Positions 1-7,830 of a stretch of DNA of 38,311 nt are shown here, in pieces. The notes beneath the pieces are model-generated. The model was not told where the DNA came from. It searched no databases and saw only the letters and a program-made list of their open reading frames with translations. Position numbers and translations under genes: made by a program. This stretch comes from Bacteroidales bacterium (lineage in GTDB: Bacteria > Bacteroidota > Bacteroidia > Bacteroidales > UBA932), in assembly GCA_016285455.1 (NCBI GenBank), contig JAEEQS010000014.1, positions 1-38,311 on the forward strand, read 5' to 3'. The stretch's first letter is position 1; the number at the start of each line of letters is the position of its first letter.

Positions 1-243
1 TTTCAGGGCGAAACGCAGCAATTCGCCATTCCGCTCTTCTTCCTCCTTCATTTTTTTGACGATATCAATGGAATTGTCTATATCATGAATCACCATGATG
101 GCCGTGAGCCGCTGGGCTTGCGCCTTGCTACGGCGCTCCAGTATTCCGCTTACGATAAAGGTGAGCGCTATGCCGATGGCAGTACCCAGGACGGTCACAA
201 AAAAACTGCCCCAGTCAAATCTTCTTTTGGTTTTCTTTTCCAT
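1..243 (-). CDS. N-terminal part of a membrane-anchored protein, unknown function (runs off the window)
   Basis: An open frame of 81 codons reads leftwards from an ATG at 243 and leaves the window without a stop, so only the N-terminus is visible. It begins MEKKTKRRFDWGSFFVTVLG: a short basic head, then one hydrophobic segment (about residues 13-35) typical of a signal anchor, then a charged, helix-prone stretch rich in Lys and Glu ending at the window edge. This implies a single-pass inner-membrane protein with most of its mass outside the cytoplasm. I recall similar hypothetical proteins in Bacteroidales but cannot name a family. The continuous frame and the membrane segment support a real gene. 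Confidence 0.7.
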   Translation of the reverse strand, partial: MEKKTKRRFDWGSFFVTVLGTAIGIALTFIVSGILERRSKAQAQRLTAIMVIHDIDNSIDIVKKMKEEEERNGELLRFALK

Positions 244-273
244 AACGAATACAAAGATACTCTTTTTTCTCGA

Positions 274-397
274 TCACTTTCGGTATAAGTACTCCGCCAT
301 GGAGCTGCTGTATACGTTGCCGTAGTTGGGGACAAAACCACATTTCTCCATCACGCGCCCGCTGGCAGGGTTGTCCACAAAGTCACCGAGCAGAATT
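274..397 (-). pseudogene. C-terminal remnant of a GNAT acetyltransferase
   Basis: The minus strand encodes about 40 residues ending at a TGA (274-276), including NPASGRVMEKCGFV. This is the A/N-S-x-R-V-M-E-K-x-G-F signature of the acetyl-CoA-binding end of RimJ/RimL-type GNAT N-acetyltransferases. A whole enzyme has about 170 residues; nothing recognisable of the other 130 is present. The homology stops where a perfect inverted repeat begins (395-429), so the gene was probably truncated by an insertion or deletion there. It cannot encode an active enzyme. Confidence 0.75.
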
Positions 398-429
398 GTA
401 GTGGTCCCAGAAAATAGGACCACTACAAT
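395..429. repeat. Perfect 13-bp inverted repeat at the break of the acetyltransferase gene
   Basis: ATTGTAGTGGTCC (395-407) and its exact complement (417-429) are separated by 9 bp. It lies exactly at the truncation point of the GNAT remnant. It could be the two ends of an insertion sequence whose interior has been lost, or a small palindromic element. It has no T-run right after it, so a terminator is less likely. Confidence 0.65.
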
Positions 430-586
430 AGTGCTCGAAAAGGATAAGTGCCATTATCGCAGATTGAGAGTTATCTGAGATTAAAGAGGCTGAACCTTAG
501 CCTAACGACTGACGCTACTCTATCCCATCGGTTTTATATTCATCTAAATCGCTGAGCCCTGCTTCTATTACAATTTTTTTCAAATA
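430..586. other. Non-coding stretch with no recognised content
   Basis: Between the inverted repeat and the promoter of the 640 lipoprotein gene I see no frame with a convincing start or family signature. Stops are frequent in all frames. It may be decayed remains of whatever truncated the acetyltransferase gene. Confidence 0.5.
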
Positions 587-617
587 TTTTTTTTTGGGGG
601 GGGGATTGCTATATTTG
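587..617 (+). promoter_or_regulatory. Promoter with T9G9 homopolymer tract upstream of the -7 box
   Basis: TATATTTG (610-617) matches the Bacteroidota -7 consensus TAnnTTTG. Directly upstream are nine T (587-595) and nine G (596-604). The only TTTG that could serve as -33 sits on the T/G boundary, about 13 bp from the -7 box, shorter than the usual 18-20. The start codon is at 640. A G9 run between promoter elements could change length by slippage. Confidence 0.6.
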
Positions 618-639
618 TGGCAATTAAAGGTTTTTAGCA

Positions 640-1218
640 ATGAAAAAGTTACTATTTACAATGCTTTTTATGCTCACCGCTCTGCTCATTGCATCCTGTG
701 AAAAGGCAGATACAACAGCAGTGGATGAAAATATAATAGCGGGAGAAGAAGTGGTAGAGGGAACTAACGGTGGTATTTATTTGGATGGAAAACTTATAAT
801 TCCTCTCCGTTCCGCTTTCGTTGGAGGCGCATTTCCTACACCATATATAAATTCTAACCGCTGTCATATTTATGAGAAAAAATTTAAAACGGGACCATTA
901 TGGAATGAGGTTAAAGAAACCGTATATATTACTGGTGTGAAATATTCAGAGAAAGAGTATTCTTCTCTGAGCAAGTCTATAGAACGTATAGAAATAACTC
1001 TGCCAACGGGAGTTTCTGGGTTAAGCGGAACGTTGGCTATTCCTTTGACTCAGGGGCAATATAATGGAGGGTGTGAAAAAGTATCTGCTGTAAGATTTTA
1101 TAATTATGCTTTTGCTTTGGACAAGGAGGGAAAGATTGATATTGAGATTACTCTTACAGATGGACGTTCTCTCCGCATTTATTATGCAGGTGCAACACCA
1201 TATGATCTTTATTTCTAA
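640..1218 (+). CDS. Lipoprotein of unknown function
   Basis: A 192-residue protein with a lipoprotein signal: a basic start, hydrophobic core and a lipobox LIASC with Cys20 as the likely lipid-modified residue. The mature part starts with an acidic linker (EKADTTAVDENI) and then appears beta-rich with many Tyr, Thr and Gly and no catalytic motif I recognise. It probably sits on the periplasmic or outer surface. It is a single-gene unit: its own promoter lies upstream with a homopolymer tract and a clear terminator follows at 1255. The base composition is slightly more AT-rich than the downstream genes. Confidence 0.8.
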   Translation: MKKLLFTMLFMLTALLIASCEKADTTAVDENIIAGEEVVEGTNGGIYLDGKLIIPLRSAFVGGAFPTPYINSNRCHIYEKKFKTGPLWNEVKETVYITGVKYSEKEYSSLSKSIERIEITLPTGVSGLSGTLAIPLTQGQYNGGCEKVSAVRFYNYAFALDKEGKIDIEITLTDGRSLRIYYAGATPYDLYF

Positions 1219-1254
1219 TTGACAATTTAATACAATAATTGCACAAACAGAGCA

Positions 1255-1290
1255 CAGGCATCCGACATCTAACGGATGCCTGTTTTGTTT
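1255..1290 (+). terminator. Rho-independent terminator after the lipoprotein gene
   Basis: CAGGCATCCG (1255-1264) pairs perfectly with CGGATGCCTG (1273-1282) across an 8-nt loop, followed by TTTTGTTT. It lies 37 bp after the stop at 1218. Confidence 0.85.
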
Positions 1291-1310
1291 ATCGCTGAGG
1301 CCAGATAGGA

Positions 1311-1357
1311 TGTCGGAATAAACGCTAAATTTGTGTCGGAATAAATGTCGGAATAAA
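1311..1357 (+). promoter_or_regulatory. Promoter box embedded in three TGTCGGAATAAA repeats
   Basis: TGTCGGAATAAA occurs exactly three times (1311-1322, 1334-1345, 1346-1357). A -7 box TAAATTTG (1326-1333) lies between the first and second copies, ahead of the S41 peptidase start at 1384. Copies two and three abut and would lie in the 5' leader. They could be an operator for a repeat-binding regulator. The first copy's GATGTCGGA (1309-1317) also complements TCCGACATC (1261-1269) in the preceding terminator, so an alternative hairpin is possible. Confidence 0.5.
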
Positions 1358-1383
1358 AATAATTGATTCTTAAACAATTAAAT

Positions 1384-2277
1384 ATGAAAAGAATGGTTTT
1401 GGCTGTTTGTGCCGCAGTGGCAGTGGTTTGTGTTGCAGCGTGCACGAACGCCAGCAAAAGTTATGTGAGCAAAGCCGTTAAAATTATGGACAAGAACGGC
1501 CTGTATGCAGTAGGAGATGAGTGGGAGAAGGCCAGGAAAGAAGCGCTGGAGGCTGATCCCCTTACGATGGAGGAAGCGCATAGCATTGTTAAAGAGGCAT
1601 TGAAAGTTGCAGGAGGAAAGCATTCATTCCTGAAGGAAGCGGAAGTTGAAGTTCAGGAGAAGACTTCCGAGTGGGAAATGCCACAGGTAAGCATCACAGA
1701 TTCTTGCGGGGCCAAGATTGCGGTGGTGAAACTGCCGCAGTTTGGAGGCAATAGAGACGAAGGCCTTAAATATGCCAAAACCGTGTTAGATGCAGTTCCA
1801 GATAACATTCAAGGAGTGGTGATAGACCTCAGAGGAAACGGCGGCGGAGATATGTATCCGATGATTTCTTCTGTACACAGGTTCATTCCGGAGGGCGACA
1901 TCATCAGCTTCAGGAACCGGAAAAGCACTATGAATATTTCTCTGGACTATGTTCTGATGTGTACCGAAGTGAAACAGTTATCCCCTATTGAATGCCCTGT
2001 GGCAATACTCACCGATGAAGGAACAGGCAGCTCTGCAGAGGCTCTTCTGCTATGCTTCAGAGGATTGAAGAAAGCTCGAGTATTTGGCTCAGCGACAGCT
2101 GGCTATGCATCCAGCAACATGCCTTACAAGATGCAGGACGGATCTGTTGTGGTGCTTACGATCGGATGTGATGTTGCACGTACCGGAGAAGAGTTCTGCG
2201 ACGACCCAATCCAGCCGGATGTGAAGACAGCCTCCCCTATGGAAGATGCCGTATCCTGGATTACCGGGCAAATCTGA
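1384..2277 (+). CDS. S41-family serine peptidase lipoprotein
   Basis: The protein has 297 residues from the ATG at 1384. I prefer this to an in-frame TTG at 1363 because it begins a good lipoprotein signal ([20 protein letters not shown]). It has the C-terminal-processing (S41/TSPc) fold: a GGKHSFL motif (His about 80), the strand [11 protein letters not shown] (about 145-155) and the nucleophile motif GSSAE (about 215-219). The GKHS plus SSAE pair resembles the Ser-His dyad of nisin-resistance-type S41 enzymes, which clip peptides outside the membrane; the substrate here is unknown. No PDZ domain is evident. It is followed convergently by xpt, whose last 17 bp overlap its own 3' end. Confidence 0.88.
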   Translation: MKRMVLAVCAAVAVVCVAACTNASKSYVSKAVKIMDKNGLYAVGDEWEKARKEALEADPLTMEEAHSIVKEALKVAGGKHSFLKEAEVEVQEKTSEWEMPQVSITDSCGAKIAVVKLPQFGGNRDEGLKYAKTVLDAVPDNIQGVVIDLRGNGGGDMYPMISSVHRFIPEGDIISFRNRKSTMNISLDYVLMCTEVKQLSPIECPVAILTDEGTGSSAEALLLCFRGLKKARVFGSATAGYASSNMPYKMQDGSVVVLTIGCDVARTGEEFCDDPIQPDVKTASPMEDAVSWITGQI

Positions 2278-2839
2278 TCTGGCCGCCATCCAGGGACTCA
2301 ATGATGGCGAGAGACTCTATGCGGGTGATGCCGGCTTGTTCAAGAATCTGCCTTCCGTTCTGGAAGGCTTTTTCTATTATGAAGCCCATACCCTCAATGG
2401 TGGCGCAGGCCTGGTGGCAGAGGTCGATTGCCCCTTTTCCGGTACTGCCATAGGCAAGGAAATCATCGATGAATAGAACATGGTCTTCCTTGGTCAGAAA
2501 CTCCTTGCTGATGATCATAGTGTAGTCGCACTTCTTGGTAAAGGAAGTTGCCTCAGCTACATACATATCGGCCATAGTTGAAGGCTTCTGCTTCTTGGCA
2601 AAGACAACAGGAAGATCCATATGATAGCCAAGCATCACGGCAGGAGCTATTCCGGAAGCCTCAACCGTAATTATCTTGTTGATTTTCAGGTCTGCAAAGC
2701 GGCGGATGAATTCCTTGGAAATCTGATCCATCAGACGAGGATCCATCTGATGGTTGATGAAGCGGTCTACTTTCAGCACTCCGCCGTCAAAGCATTTGCC
2801 GTCTTTGAGGATGCGGTCTTTCAGAATCTCAAATGCCAT
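2261..2839 (-). CDS. xpt: Xanthine phosphoribosyltransferase
   Basis: A 192-residue protein of the length and layout of bacterial Xpt: start [14 protein letters not shown], the flexible loop region with KKQKPSTM (about 83-89), and the PRPP-binding motif [14 protein letters not shown] (about 121-134). The enzyme transfers phosphoribose from PRPP to xanthine to give XMP in cytosolic purine salvage. The start at 2839 matches the family. The 3' end overlaps the convergent S41 gene by 17 bp. I looked for a guanine riboswitch upstream and saw none; the leader has only a weak -7-like TAACTTTA on the minus strand (2882-2889). Confidence 0.95.
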   Translation of the reverse strand: MAFEILKDRILKDGKCFDGGVLKVDRFINHQMDPRLMDQISKEFIRRFADLKINKIITVEASGIAPAVMLGYHMDLPVVFAKKQKPSTMADMYVAEATSFTKKCDYTMIISKEFLTKEDHVLFIDDFLAYGSTGKGAIDLCHQACATIEGMGFIIEKAFQNGRQILEQAGITRIESLAIIESLDGGQIRFAR

Positions 2840-2968
2840 ATTCCTTCAACTATTTGCATTAGATAACAGATTTGTTTGCTGTAAAGTTAAGACAATAATC
2901 TGTTTTTCCTTATATTTATATCGCGATAAAAAACAATTCTGAATAAAAAACAAAAAACACTAATATTT

Positions 2969-4633
2969 ATGAAACGCCTATTTGCCATTTTTCTAAGCGC
3001 TATGCTGCTGATGCAGCCAAACCATACGGACGCCTGCACCAACCTGATTGTAGGAAAAAAAGCTTCAACTGACGGAAGCGTAATCTGTACTTACAACTGC
3101 GACGGCTTCGGCTTTGCTGCCGCCCTTTCTTACTCAATGCCGGGAATGCATTACCCGGATGAAATGATCAACATCAGAGGCTGGGGTCCTCAGGCCGGGC
3201 AGAGGCTGGTTAAGCAAGTACCTTATACATTTGGAGTTGTGGGTCTGATGAACGACCATCAGGTATCCATCGTTGAAACAACTTGGGACGGAAGAAAAGA
3301 GCTCCGCAACCCGGAAGGATTTTTCGATTATTTTTCCCTGATGAACGTTACTCTCCAGAGAGCCTCCACTGCAAGGCAGGCCATTGAGATAATCCACCAG
3401 CTTGTCACCGAATACGGCTACAACTCCACCGGAGAATCCTTTGCCGTATGCGACAAGAACGAGGCCTGGATAATGGAAATCATAGGCAAGGGCAAAGGCC
3501 GCAAGGGAGCCATCTGGATTGCTATGAGGCTCCCCGATGACTGCATAACCGCATACGCCAACTCCAGCCGCATAATGCAGTTCCCGCAGGCCAAGAAGGC
3601 AGACAAGAAGCTGGGATTCTGCATAGTGGAAGGAGAGTGCATGTATTCTTCAGACATTATTTCCTTTGCCCGCGAGATGGGATACTACAGCGGAGAGGAC
3701 AAGGACTTCAGTTTCAGAGACGCCTACCAGCCGATGGATTTCAGCAAGATCCGCTACTGCGAGGCTCGTGTATGGAGCTTCTTCCGCCACCATTACGACA
3801 AGGCGGAAATGGACTCCTACCTGCCGTTCATAAACGGAAAGCTTGAAGTCTGCGACCATCTTCCTCTGTGGATCAAGCCTGACAAGCCAGTAAGCGTAAG
3901 AGACATAATGAACGATATGAGAGACCATTACGAGGGAACCGCCCTGGATATGACGGCAGACGTTAGCGCCGGCCCGTGGGGCTCTCCATACCGCAACCAG
4001 CCAGTGAACTTCGTGAGCGCAGACTCCACCAAGATGTTCCGAGAAAGGCCTATCGGCTGCCAGCAGAGCGGAATGACAATGGTCTGCCAGATGAGAGACT
4101 GGCTGCCGGACGCCCTTGGCGGAATCACATACTTCAACCTCGACGATGCCACAATGGTAGCCTACGTTCCTGTTTACTGCGGCATTAACCGCATTCCTGA
4201 GCCGTTCCGCAGAGAGAACAACAACATCCGCGAATTCTCCACCGGCAGCGCCTTCTGGATGAACAATTTTGTTGCCAATATGGTTTATCCTAGATGGAGC
4301 GCCCTCTATCCCGACCTCAAGCAGGCCCAGACAGAACTGGAAGACTACTACGAGCAAGACCAGAAGAAGGTTGAGGAAGCCGCTGCCAAGATGACTCCTA
4401 GTGAGCTCAGCGATTTCCTCACCCGCAAAACCGAGCAGTACACAGACAAGATGATGAAGCGCTGGGACAAGCTGGCTAAGCTTATCATTGTCAAGCATAA
4501 CGACCAGATTATGCTTCCTTCCAAGGACGGAGAGCTTGCTCCCGGAAGGCATACCTCCCCTGCCTATGCTCCAGCCTTCATTGAGGCAGTAAAGACTCAT
4601 ACCGGCGACCGCTACATAACCCCTCAGAAATAG
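2969..4633 (+). CDS. C69-family dipeptidase
   Basis: A 554-residue secreted peptidase. After a signal peptide (about 1-22) comes Cys23 in DACTNLIVGKKASTDGS. This is the hallmark of the C69 (dipeptidase A/PepD) N-terminal-nucleophile family, in which Cys becomes the N-terminal catalytic residue after processing. Typical C69 blocks follow: VGLMNDHQVSIVETTW, GYNSTGESFAVCDKNEAWIMEI and YANSSRI. It should release dipeptides in the periplasm or outside. The C-terminal region (about 440-500) is rich in charged helices. The next gene starts 4 bp after its stop, so they are cotranscribed. The long reverse-strand open frame under it is a coding shadow. Confidence 0.92.
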   Translation: MKRLFAIFLSAMLLMQPNHTDACTNLIVGKKASTDGSVICTYNCDGFGFAAALSYSMPGMHYPDEMINIRGWGPQAGQRLVKQVPYTFGVVGLMNDHQVSIVETTWDGRKELRNPEGFFDYFSLMNVTLQRASTARQAIEIIHQLVTEYGYNSTGESFAVCDKNEAWIMEIIGKGKGRKGAIWIAMRLPDDCITAYANSSRIMQFPQAKKADKKLGFCIVEGECMYSSDIISFAREMGYYSGEDKDFSFRDAYQPMDFSKIRYCEARVWSFFRHHYDKAEMDSYLPFINGKLEVCDHLPLWIKPDKPVSVRDIMNDMRDHYEGTALDMTADVSAGPWGSPYRNQPVNFVSADSTKMFRERPIGCQQSGMTMVCQMRDWLPDALGGITYFNLDDATMVAYVPVYCGINRIPEPFRRENNNIREFSTGSAFWMNNFVANMVYPRWSALYPDLKQAQTELEDYYEQDQKKVEEAAAKMTPSELSDFLTRKTEQYTDKMMKRWDKLAKLIIVKHNDQIMLPSKDGELAPGRHTSPAYAPAFIEAVKTHTGDRYITPQK

Positions 4634-4637
4634 CCTT

Positions 4638-4835
4638 ATGGAAGACAACTATCAGCAGGATGATCTGAATAACCAGAATCTGCATAATATGGCCCAGCAG
4701 ATGGAGCAGCAGAGAATCTGGTACGAGTATCAGTTCGAGCCCAAGAAGCCGCGCGGCAACAAGGGCTGGATTGCTTTGCTCATTGCTATTGTCGCCTTCA
4801 TCATACTTATAATAGCTGTGGTATCCTATTTGTAA
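4638..4835 (+). CDS. Small tail-anchored membrane protein
   Basis: A 65-residue protein with a Gln/Asn-rich soluble N-terminal part (1-33), a basic patch PKKPRGNKG (36-44) and one C-terminal hydrophobic helix (about 46-65, WIALLIAIVAFIILIIAVVS). The positive charges before the helix predict the N-terminus inside the cell. It begins 4 bp after the C69 dipeptidase stop, so it is probably translated from the same message and may attach to an envelope complex. No family recognised. Confidence 0.75.
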   Translation: MEDNYQQDDLNNQNLHNMAQQMEQQRIWYEYQFEPKKPRGNKGWIALLIAIVAFIILIIAVVSYL

Positions 4836-4887
4836 CTGCTTATTTGCAAAAAGTAACCGATAAACATTATCAACTCATAGATTCATT

Positions 4888-6381
4888 ATGAAACGTTTCC
4901 TTGTTCTTATAATTGCCCTGGGATTTGCCGCAAGCGCATCTTACGCCCAGATTCCCCCTGTCCCAGAAGCCGCCTGCGCACATTGCGGAGTACAAATGAC
5001 CAAAAACGGCAAGCTGATTCCGAACGTCAAGCACAAAAGCACCTGTAAGTACTATGTGAATGAAGAAGAATCATCTTCTTCCAATACCTCTTCTACTTCA
5101 ACTTCTTCCAGATCATCCAGGGGAGACGAGCCTTATACAGACAGCGACTCCTTTAAGGATGTAGATGGCAAACCGCTCACCAACAGGGAGTACTGGGAAA
5201 TCCTCCTAGGTTCTTGTACATATTGCGGAGCCAAAAACAACCATTCACACCAAGCCGATTGCACCATAGGCAAAAGCTATAAATGGTATAAAGAGTATTC
5301 CGAACAAGGCAAAAAGTGGGATGCTATCCGAATGAGGGACAACATCGTTATGATGAAACTCAATAGCAGCGGAGGAAAAGCCCTGCTCGCATCAATCCGC
5401 AATTCGGGCGGAGCAAAGCCAGCTTCCTCAACTAACCTAGCATCCAAACCAACTAATACATCAACCAACACCAGCACAAGCCTGAAGGACTATACCCCTG
5501 CGCCTGAGAAGCCGAAACCATCCGTGGGAAAACCTATAATGGACCGTCCGGTTATGACTCGCGTTGCCGAGTATTCAGGCATAAACGAGCACAAAATCGT
5601 CTATGACAAGCTCCAAAGCATAGAAGGAGAGCATCCGTGGGGAAAGGTAGATATGAATGACTTCCGCAGAGCGCAGAAAGGCGGCTGGGGAGTCTTCGCA
5701 GATTATGACCTTGAGCGTTACACCAATACTCCGAAGGGCGTTGTAGTACTTGGAAAACGCCAACCAGACGGACACATCCTGTGGATGACACTGTTGTATG
5801 ACAAGGATTCCGGGAAATATCGGGCATATGAGGCAGAAAACGAAGACAAGGACCTTAAGGGCAACACCGTGTATCTCAAGGATATCCGTTTTGAAGGCGA
5901 AGGAGAAATCATCGTGAGAGAGTATTCGGAAGGATATAAGAAAGTTGGAAATGTCTTCGGAAAATACATCGACGCCGGTTACAATATAAAAGTTCTTCCG
6001 ATGAAAGTGGATGGGCACCGTATCATCGCTCACTCTCAGGACCCTACCAGAAAACTGGACAAAGAAATCTTCATTTACGACGATACCGGAAAAAAAATCG
6101 CCAACGGAGAAGAGCTTGAATACTTCGACGATGCCATAATTGCCCGCTCCAAAGACTTCTCCACTTTGTACAACTGGAAAGGCCAGAGCATATACTTTGA
6201 CAAGGGAGGATGGAATTCAAACTATATGGATGAAATACAAGCTTTCACCAGCAGCCGCGGACGCTACTATGTAATCAAAGTAAAGGAAGGGAAATATGCC
6301 CTTATAGCTCAGGATTTCCGTCAGATAGGCGGCTACTACTCATCTGCCCAGGAGGCTCACGACGCCTGGAACAGATGGTAA
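4888..6381 (+). CDS. Secreted protein with two zinc-knuckle-like motifs and WG-like repeats
   Basis: A 497-residue protein with a signal peptide (MKRFLVLIIALGFAASASYA, cleavage before Gln21). Two similar motifs follow: C30-x2-C33-G ... H49-x3-C53 and C110-x2-C113-G ... H119/H121-x3-C125, both of CxxCG...H...C form and probably metal-binding or disulfide knuckles. Between and after them are Ser/Thr-rich linkers (about 61-79 and 186-210). The C-terminal half (about 240-497) is beta-rich with recurrent phrases such as GKYALIAQDFRQIGGYYSSA that resemble WG-type repeats. I cannot name a family. It sits 52 bp after the small membrane protein and could share its transcript. Its 3' end faces the convergent thioredoxin gene with 9 bp between. 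Confidence 0.8.
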   Translation: MKRFLVLIIALGFAASASYAQIPPVPEAACAHCGVQMTKNGKLIPNVKHKSTCKYYVNEEESSSSNTSSTSTSSRSSRGDEPYTDSDSFKDVDGKPLTNREYWEILLGSCTYCGAKNNHSHQADCTIGKSYKWYKEYSEQGKKWDAIRMRDNIVMMKLNSSGGKALLASIRNSGGAKPASSTNLASKPTNTSTNTSTSLKDYTPAPEKPKPSVGKPIMDRPVMTRVAEYSGINEHKIVYDKLQSIEGEHPWGKVDMNDFRRAQKGGWGVFADYDLERYTNTPKGVVVLGKRQPDGHILWMTLLYDKDSGKYRAYEAENEDKDLKGNTVYLKDIRFEGEGEIIVREYSEGYKKVGNVFGKYIDAGYNIKVLPMKVDGHRIIAHSQDPTRKLDKEIFIYDDTGKKIANGEELEYFDDAIIARSKDFSTLYNWKGQSIYFDKGGWNSNYMDEIQAFTSSRGRYYVIKVKEGKYALIAQDFRQIGGYYSSAQEAHDAWNRW

Positions 6382-6390
6382 GCCTGCGTT

Positions 6391-7539
6391 TTACTTGAGG
6401 TACTTTTCCAGGGCCTTGCCGATTTCATCCTTGCGGAGATTCTTCTCCAGAATTGTTCCGTCTGGTCCGAACAGTATCATATACGGGATGAAACTGATTC
6501 CGTAATCTTCATCTATGGCTTTTGCATCTGACATTAGCTGTGTCCAGGCCATATTGTTGTTCTTGATGGCAGCCTTTGTTTCCTCCAGGCTGTCATCTAC
6601 GCTGATGCTTACGAGGTTAAAATTCTTGCCTTTGTACTTCTTGTAAATATTGGCCAGATTCGGCATTTCGCCTATGCACGGGCCGCACCAGAAAGCCCAG
6701 AAATCAACCAGCACATAGTTTCCTTTCCCCACGTAATCTGAAAGGCGGCCTATTTCCTGAGTCTCCACGGTCTTTACGTCAAAGTCTGTAAACTTCTGCC
6801 CTATGGCTGTATTGCCGGAAGTCTTCTCCACCATCTGGTTGTTCTCATCCAGCTCCAGTCCTTTCTCTGCCAGCAGCAAAGAAACTTCATCCTTCAATTC
6901 CATCCTCACCTTGTCAGAAGCCATATCCCAATACTTCTTCAACTCATCTGCGGAAAGCCACTGGAGCATCATATGAAAGGCCAATGCGCCTACTGTGTTA
7001 TCGGCATTGCCTTCATAGTACTTCTTGCAGATAACGGGAATCTTCTCCGTCATATCCTTGTATATCTGCTCAATCTTTGCAGGATCGGATTCCGCCCCTG
7101 CAAGACCGTCGGCTGTAATCTGTTCAAACAGAAGCTCTTTTTGCAAAGCATAGAACCGAGAAGAAAGCTCTCCTCTCTTAATACTGACATTGTCGCCGAT
7201 GAAAACCTCTGTTTCACCCTCCTCCAGTACAACCGGCACGAAGAAAGATGGCATAATGCTTTCAGTTTCAAAGTCAGGCATTGGATTCTGCGGAGTAGAG
7301 ACAAAAACAGCGCCCTGGGCCATCTTGTCTGCCATTCCAGTGAAAACAAACTTCCCGTTATCCAAGAAAGCAGTGTCTGTGCCGCCTGAATCCTTCAGAA
7401 GCAAAACTTTCACGCCATCTAAAGACGCGAGAGAATCAGAAACTTGTCCTTTGATTGTATATGTTTCTTCCTGTTTGTCTGTACAGGAAACAACTATTGC
7501 AGAAATCAGAGCAACAATCAGAAAAGATAACCTTTGCAT
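6391..7539 (-). CDS. TlpA-like thiol-disulfide oxidoreductase lipoprotein (DUF4369 + thioredoxin fold)
   Basis: A 382-residue lipoprotein with lipobox VVSC (Cys19). Residues about 25-125 match the DUF4369 pattern of Bacteroidota (YTIKGQVSDS...GKFVFTG). A helical spacer follows, then an AhpC/TSA-thioredoxin domain from about 243 with active site FWAFWCGPC (Cys285, Cys288) and the following VSISVDDS and the cis-Pro region SFIPYMILFGPDG. It should reduce or isomerise disulfides in envelope proteins, with the reducing partner unknown. It is monocistronic, convergent to the secreted knuckle protein, and its 5' end lies 72 bp from the oppositely directed tRNA. Confidence 0.9.
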   Translation of the reverse strand: MQRLSFLIVALISAIVVSCTDKQEETYTIKGQVSDSLASLDGVKVLLLKDSGGTDTAFLDNGKFVFTGMADKMAQGAVFVSTPQNPMPDFETESIMPSFFVPVVLEEGETEVFIGDNVSIKRGELSSRFYALQKELLFEQITADGLAGAESDPAKIEQIYKDMTEKIPVICKKYYEGNADNTVGALAFHMMLQWLSADELKKYWDMASDKVRMELKDEVSLLLAEKGLELDENNQMVEKTSGNTAIGQKFTDFDVKTVETQEIGRLSDYVGKGNYVLVDFWAFWCGPCIGEMPNLANIYKKYKGKNFNLVSISVDDSLEETKAAIKNNNMAWTQLMSDAKAIDEDYGISFIPYMILFGPDGTILEKNLRKDEIGKALEKYLK

Positions 7540-7593
7540 AATGAGTCTATTGAATTAAAAAGTTTGTATAACGCAATTTTAATCATTTTTTTC

Positions 7594-7601
7594 TACATTT
7601 G
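7594..7601 (+). promoter_or_regulatory. -7 box of the tRNA-Ala promoter
   Basis: TACATTTG fits TAnnTTTG exactly and ends 10 nt before the mature tRNA 5' end at 7612. No -33 element at ideal spacing was seen. Confidence 0.6.
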
Positions 7602-7611
7602 CAGTCCCGAT

Positions 7612-7684
7612 GGGGCATTAGCTCAGTTGGCAGAGCGTTTGAATGGCATTCAAAAGGTCAGGGGTCCGACTCCCCTATGCTCCA
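7612..7684 (+). tRNA. tRNA-Ala (anticodon GGC)
   Basis: The 73-nt sequence folds as a cloverleaf. The acceptor stem is GGGGCAT with ATGCTCC (one G-U pair). The D-arm is GCTC/GAGC with GG in the loop. The anticodon stem TTTGA/TCAAA holds the loop ATGGCAT, giving GGC at 34-36. The variable loop is AGGTC and the T-arm is AGGGG/CCCCT. The discriminator is A and CCA is not encoded. A32-U38 in the anticodon loop matches what is known for bacterial Ala-GGC tRNAs. The T-loop is TCCGACT rather than TTCGANT, so position 55 is C, not U, which is unusual. Confidence 0.93.
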
Positions 7685-7689
7685 CTTCT

Positions 7690-7734
7690 AGAGGCTTTTC
7701 TTTAACAATAGTTTAAAGCAAGCCTCTTTTATTT
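7690..7734 (+). terminator. Terminator after tRNA-Ala
   Basis: AGAGGCTT (7690-7697) pairs with AAGCCTCT (7720-7727). An inner CTTTAA/TTAAAG extends the hairpin, and a T-rich tail follows. It starts 5 nt past the tRNA. Confidence 0.75.
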
Positions 7735-7795
7735 TCGGAACAACCGTTAATTTTATCATATATATCTTAGGAAATTGAAATATTTTTAAATTTTC

Positions 7796-7826
7796 TTGGT
7801 TATATAAGAGGAAACTTGTAATTTTG
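7796..7826 (+). promoter_or_regulatory. Promoter of the DUF4143-type ATPase gene
   Basis: TTG (7796-7798), 20-bp spacer, TAATTTTG (7819-7826), a full match to TAnnTTTG. Only 4 nt separate it from the ATG at 7831, so the message would be nearly leaderless. Confidence 0.6.
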
Positions 7827-7830
7827 TTCT

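Noticed and set aside
1363..1383. TTG start for the S41 lipoprotein
   Set aside because: It would add seven polar residues before a complete lipoprotein signal starting at an ATG.
2840..2968. Purine riboswitch upstream of xpt
   Set aside because: I looked for the three-way junction core and a terminator and found neither.
3650..4648. 332-codon open frame antisense to the C69 dipeptidase
   Set aside because: It lies wholly under a well-supported gene, has no family signature and has a biased shadow composition.
7534..7716. Open frame running through the tRNA-Ala gene
   Set aside because: It spans a tRNA with a clear cloverleaf and its own promoter and terminator.
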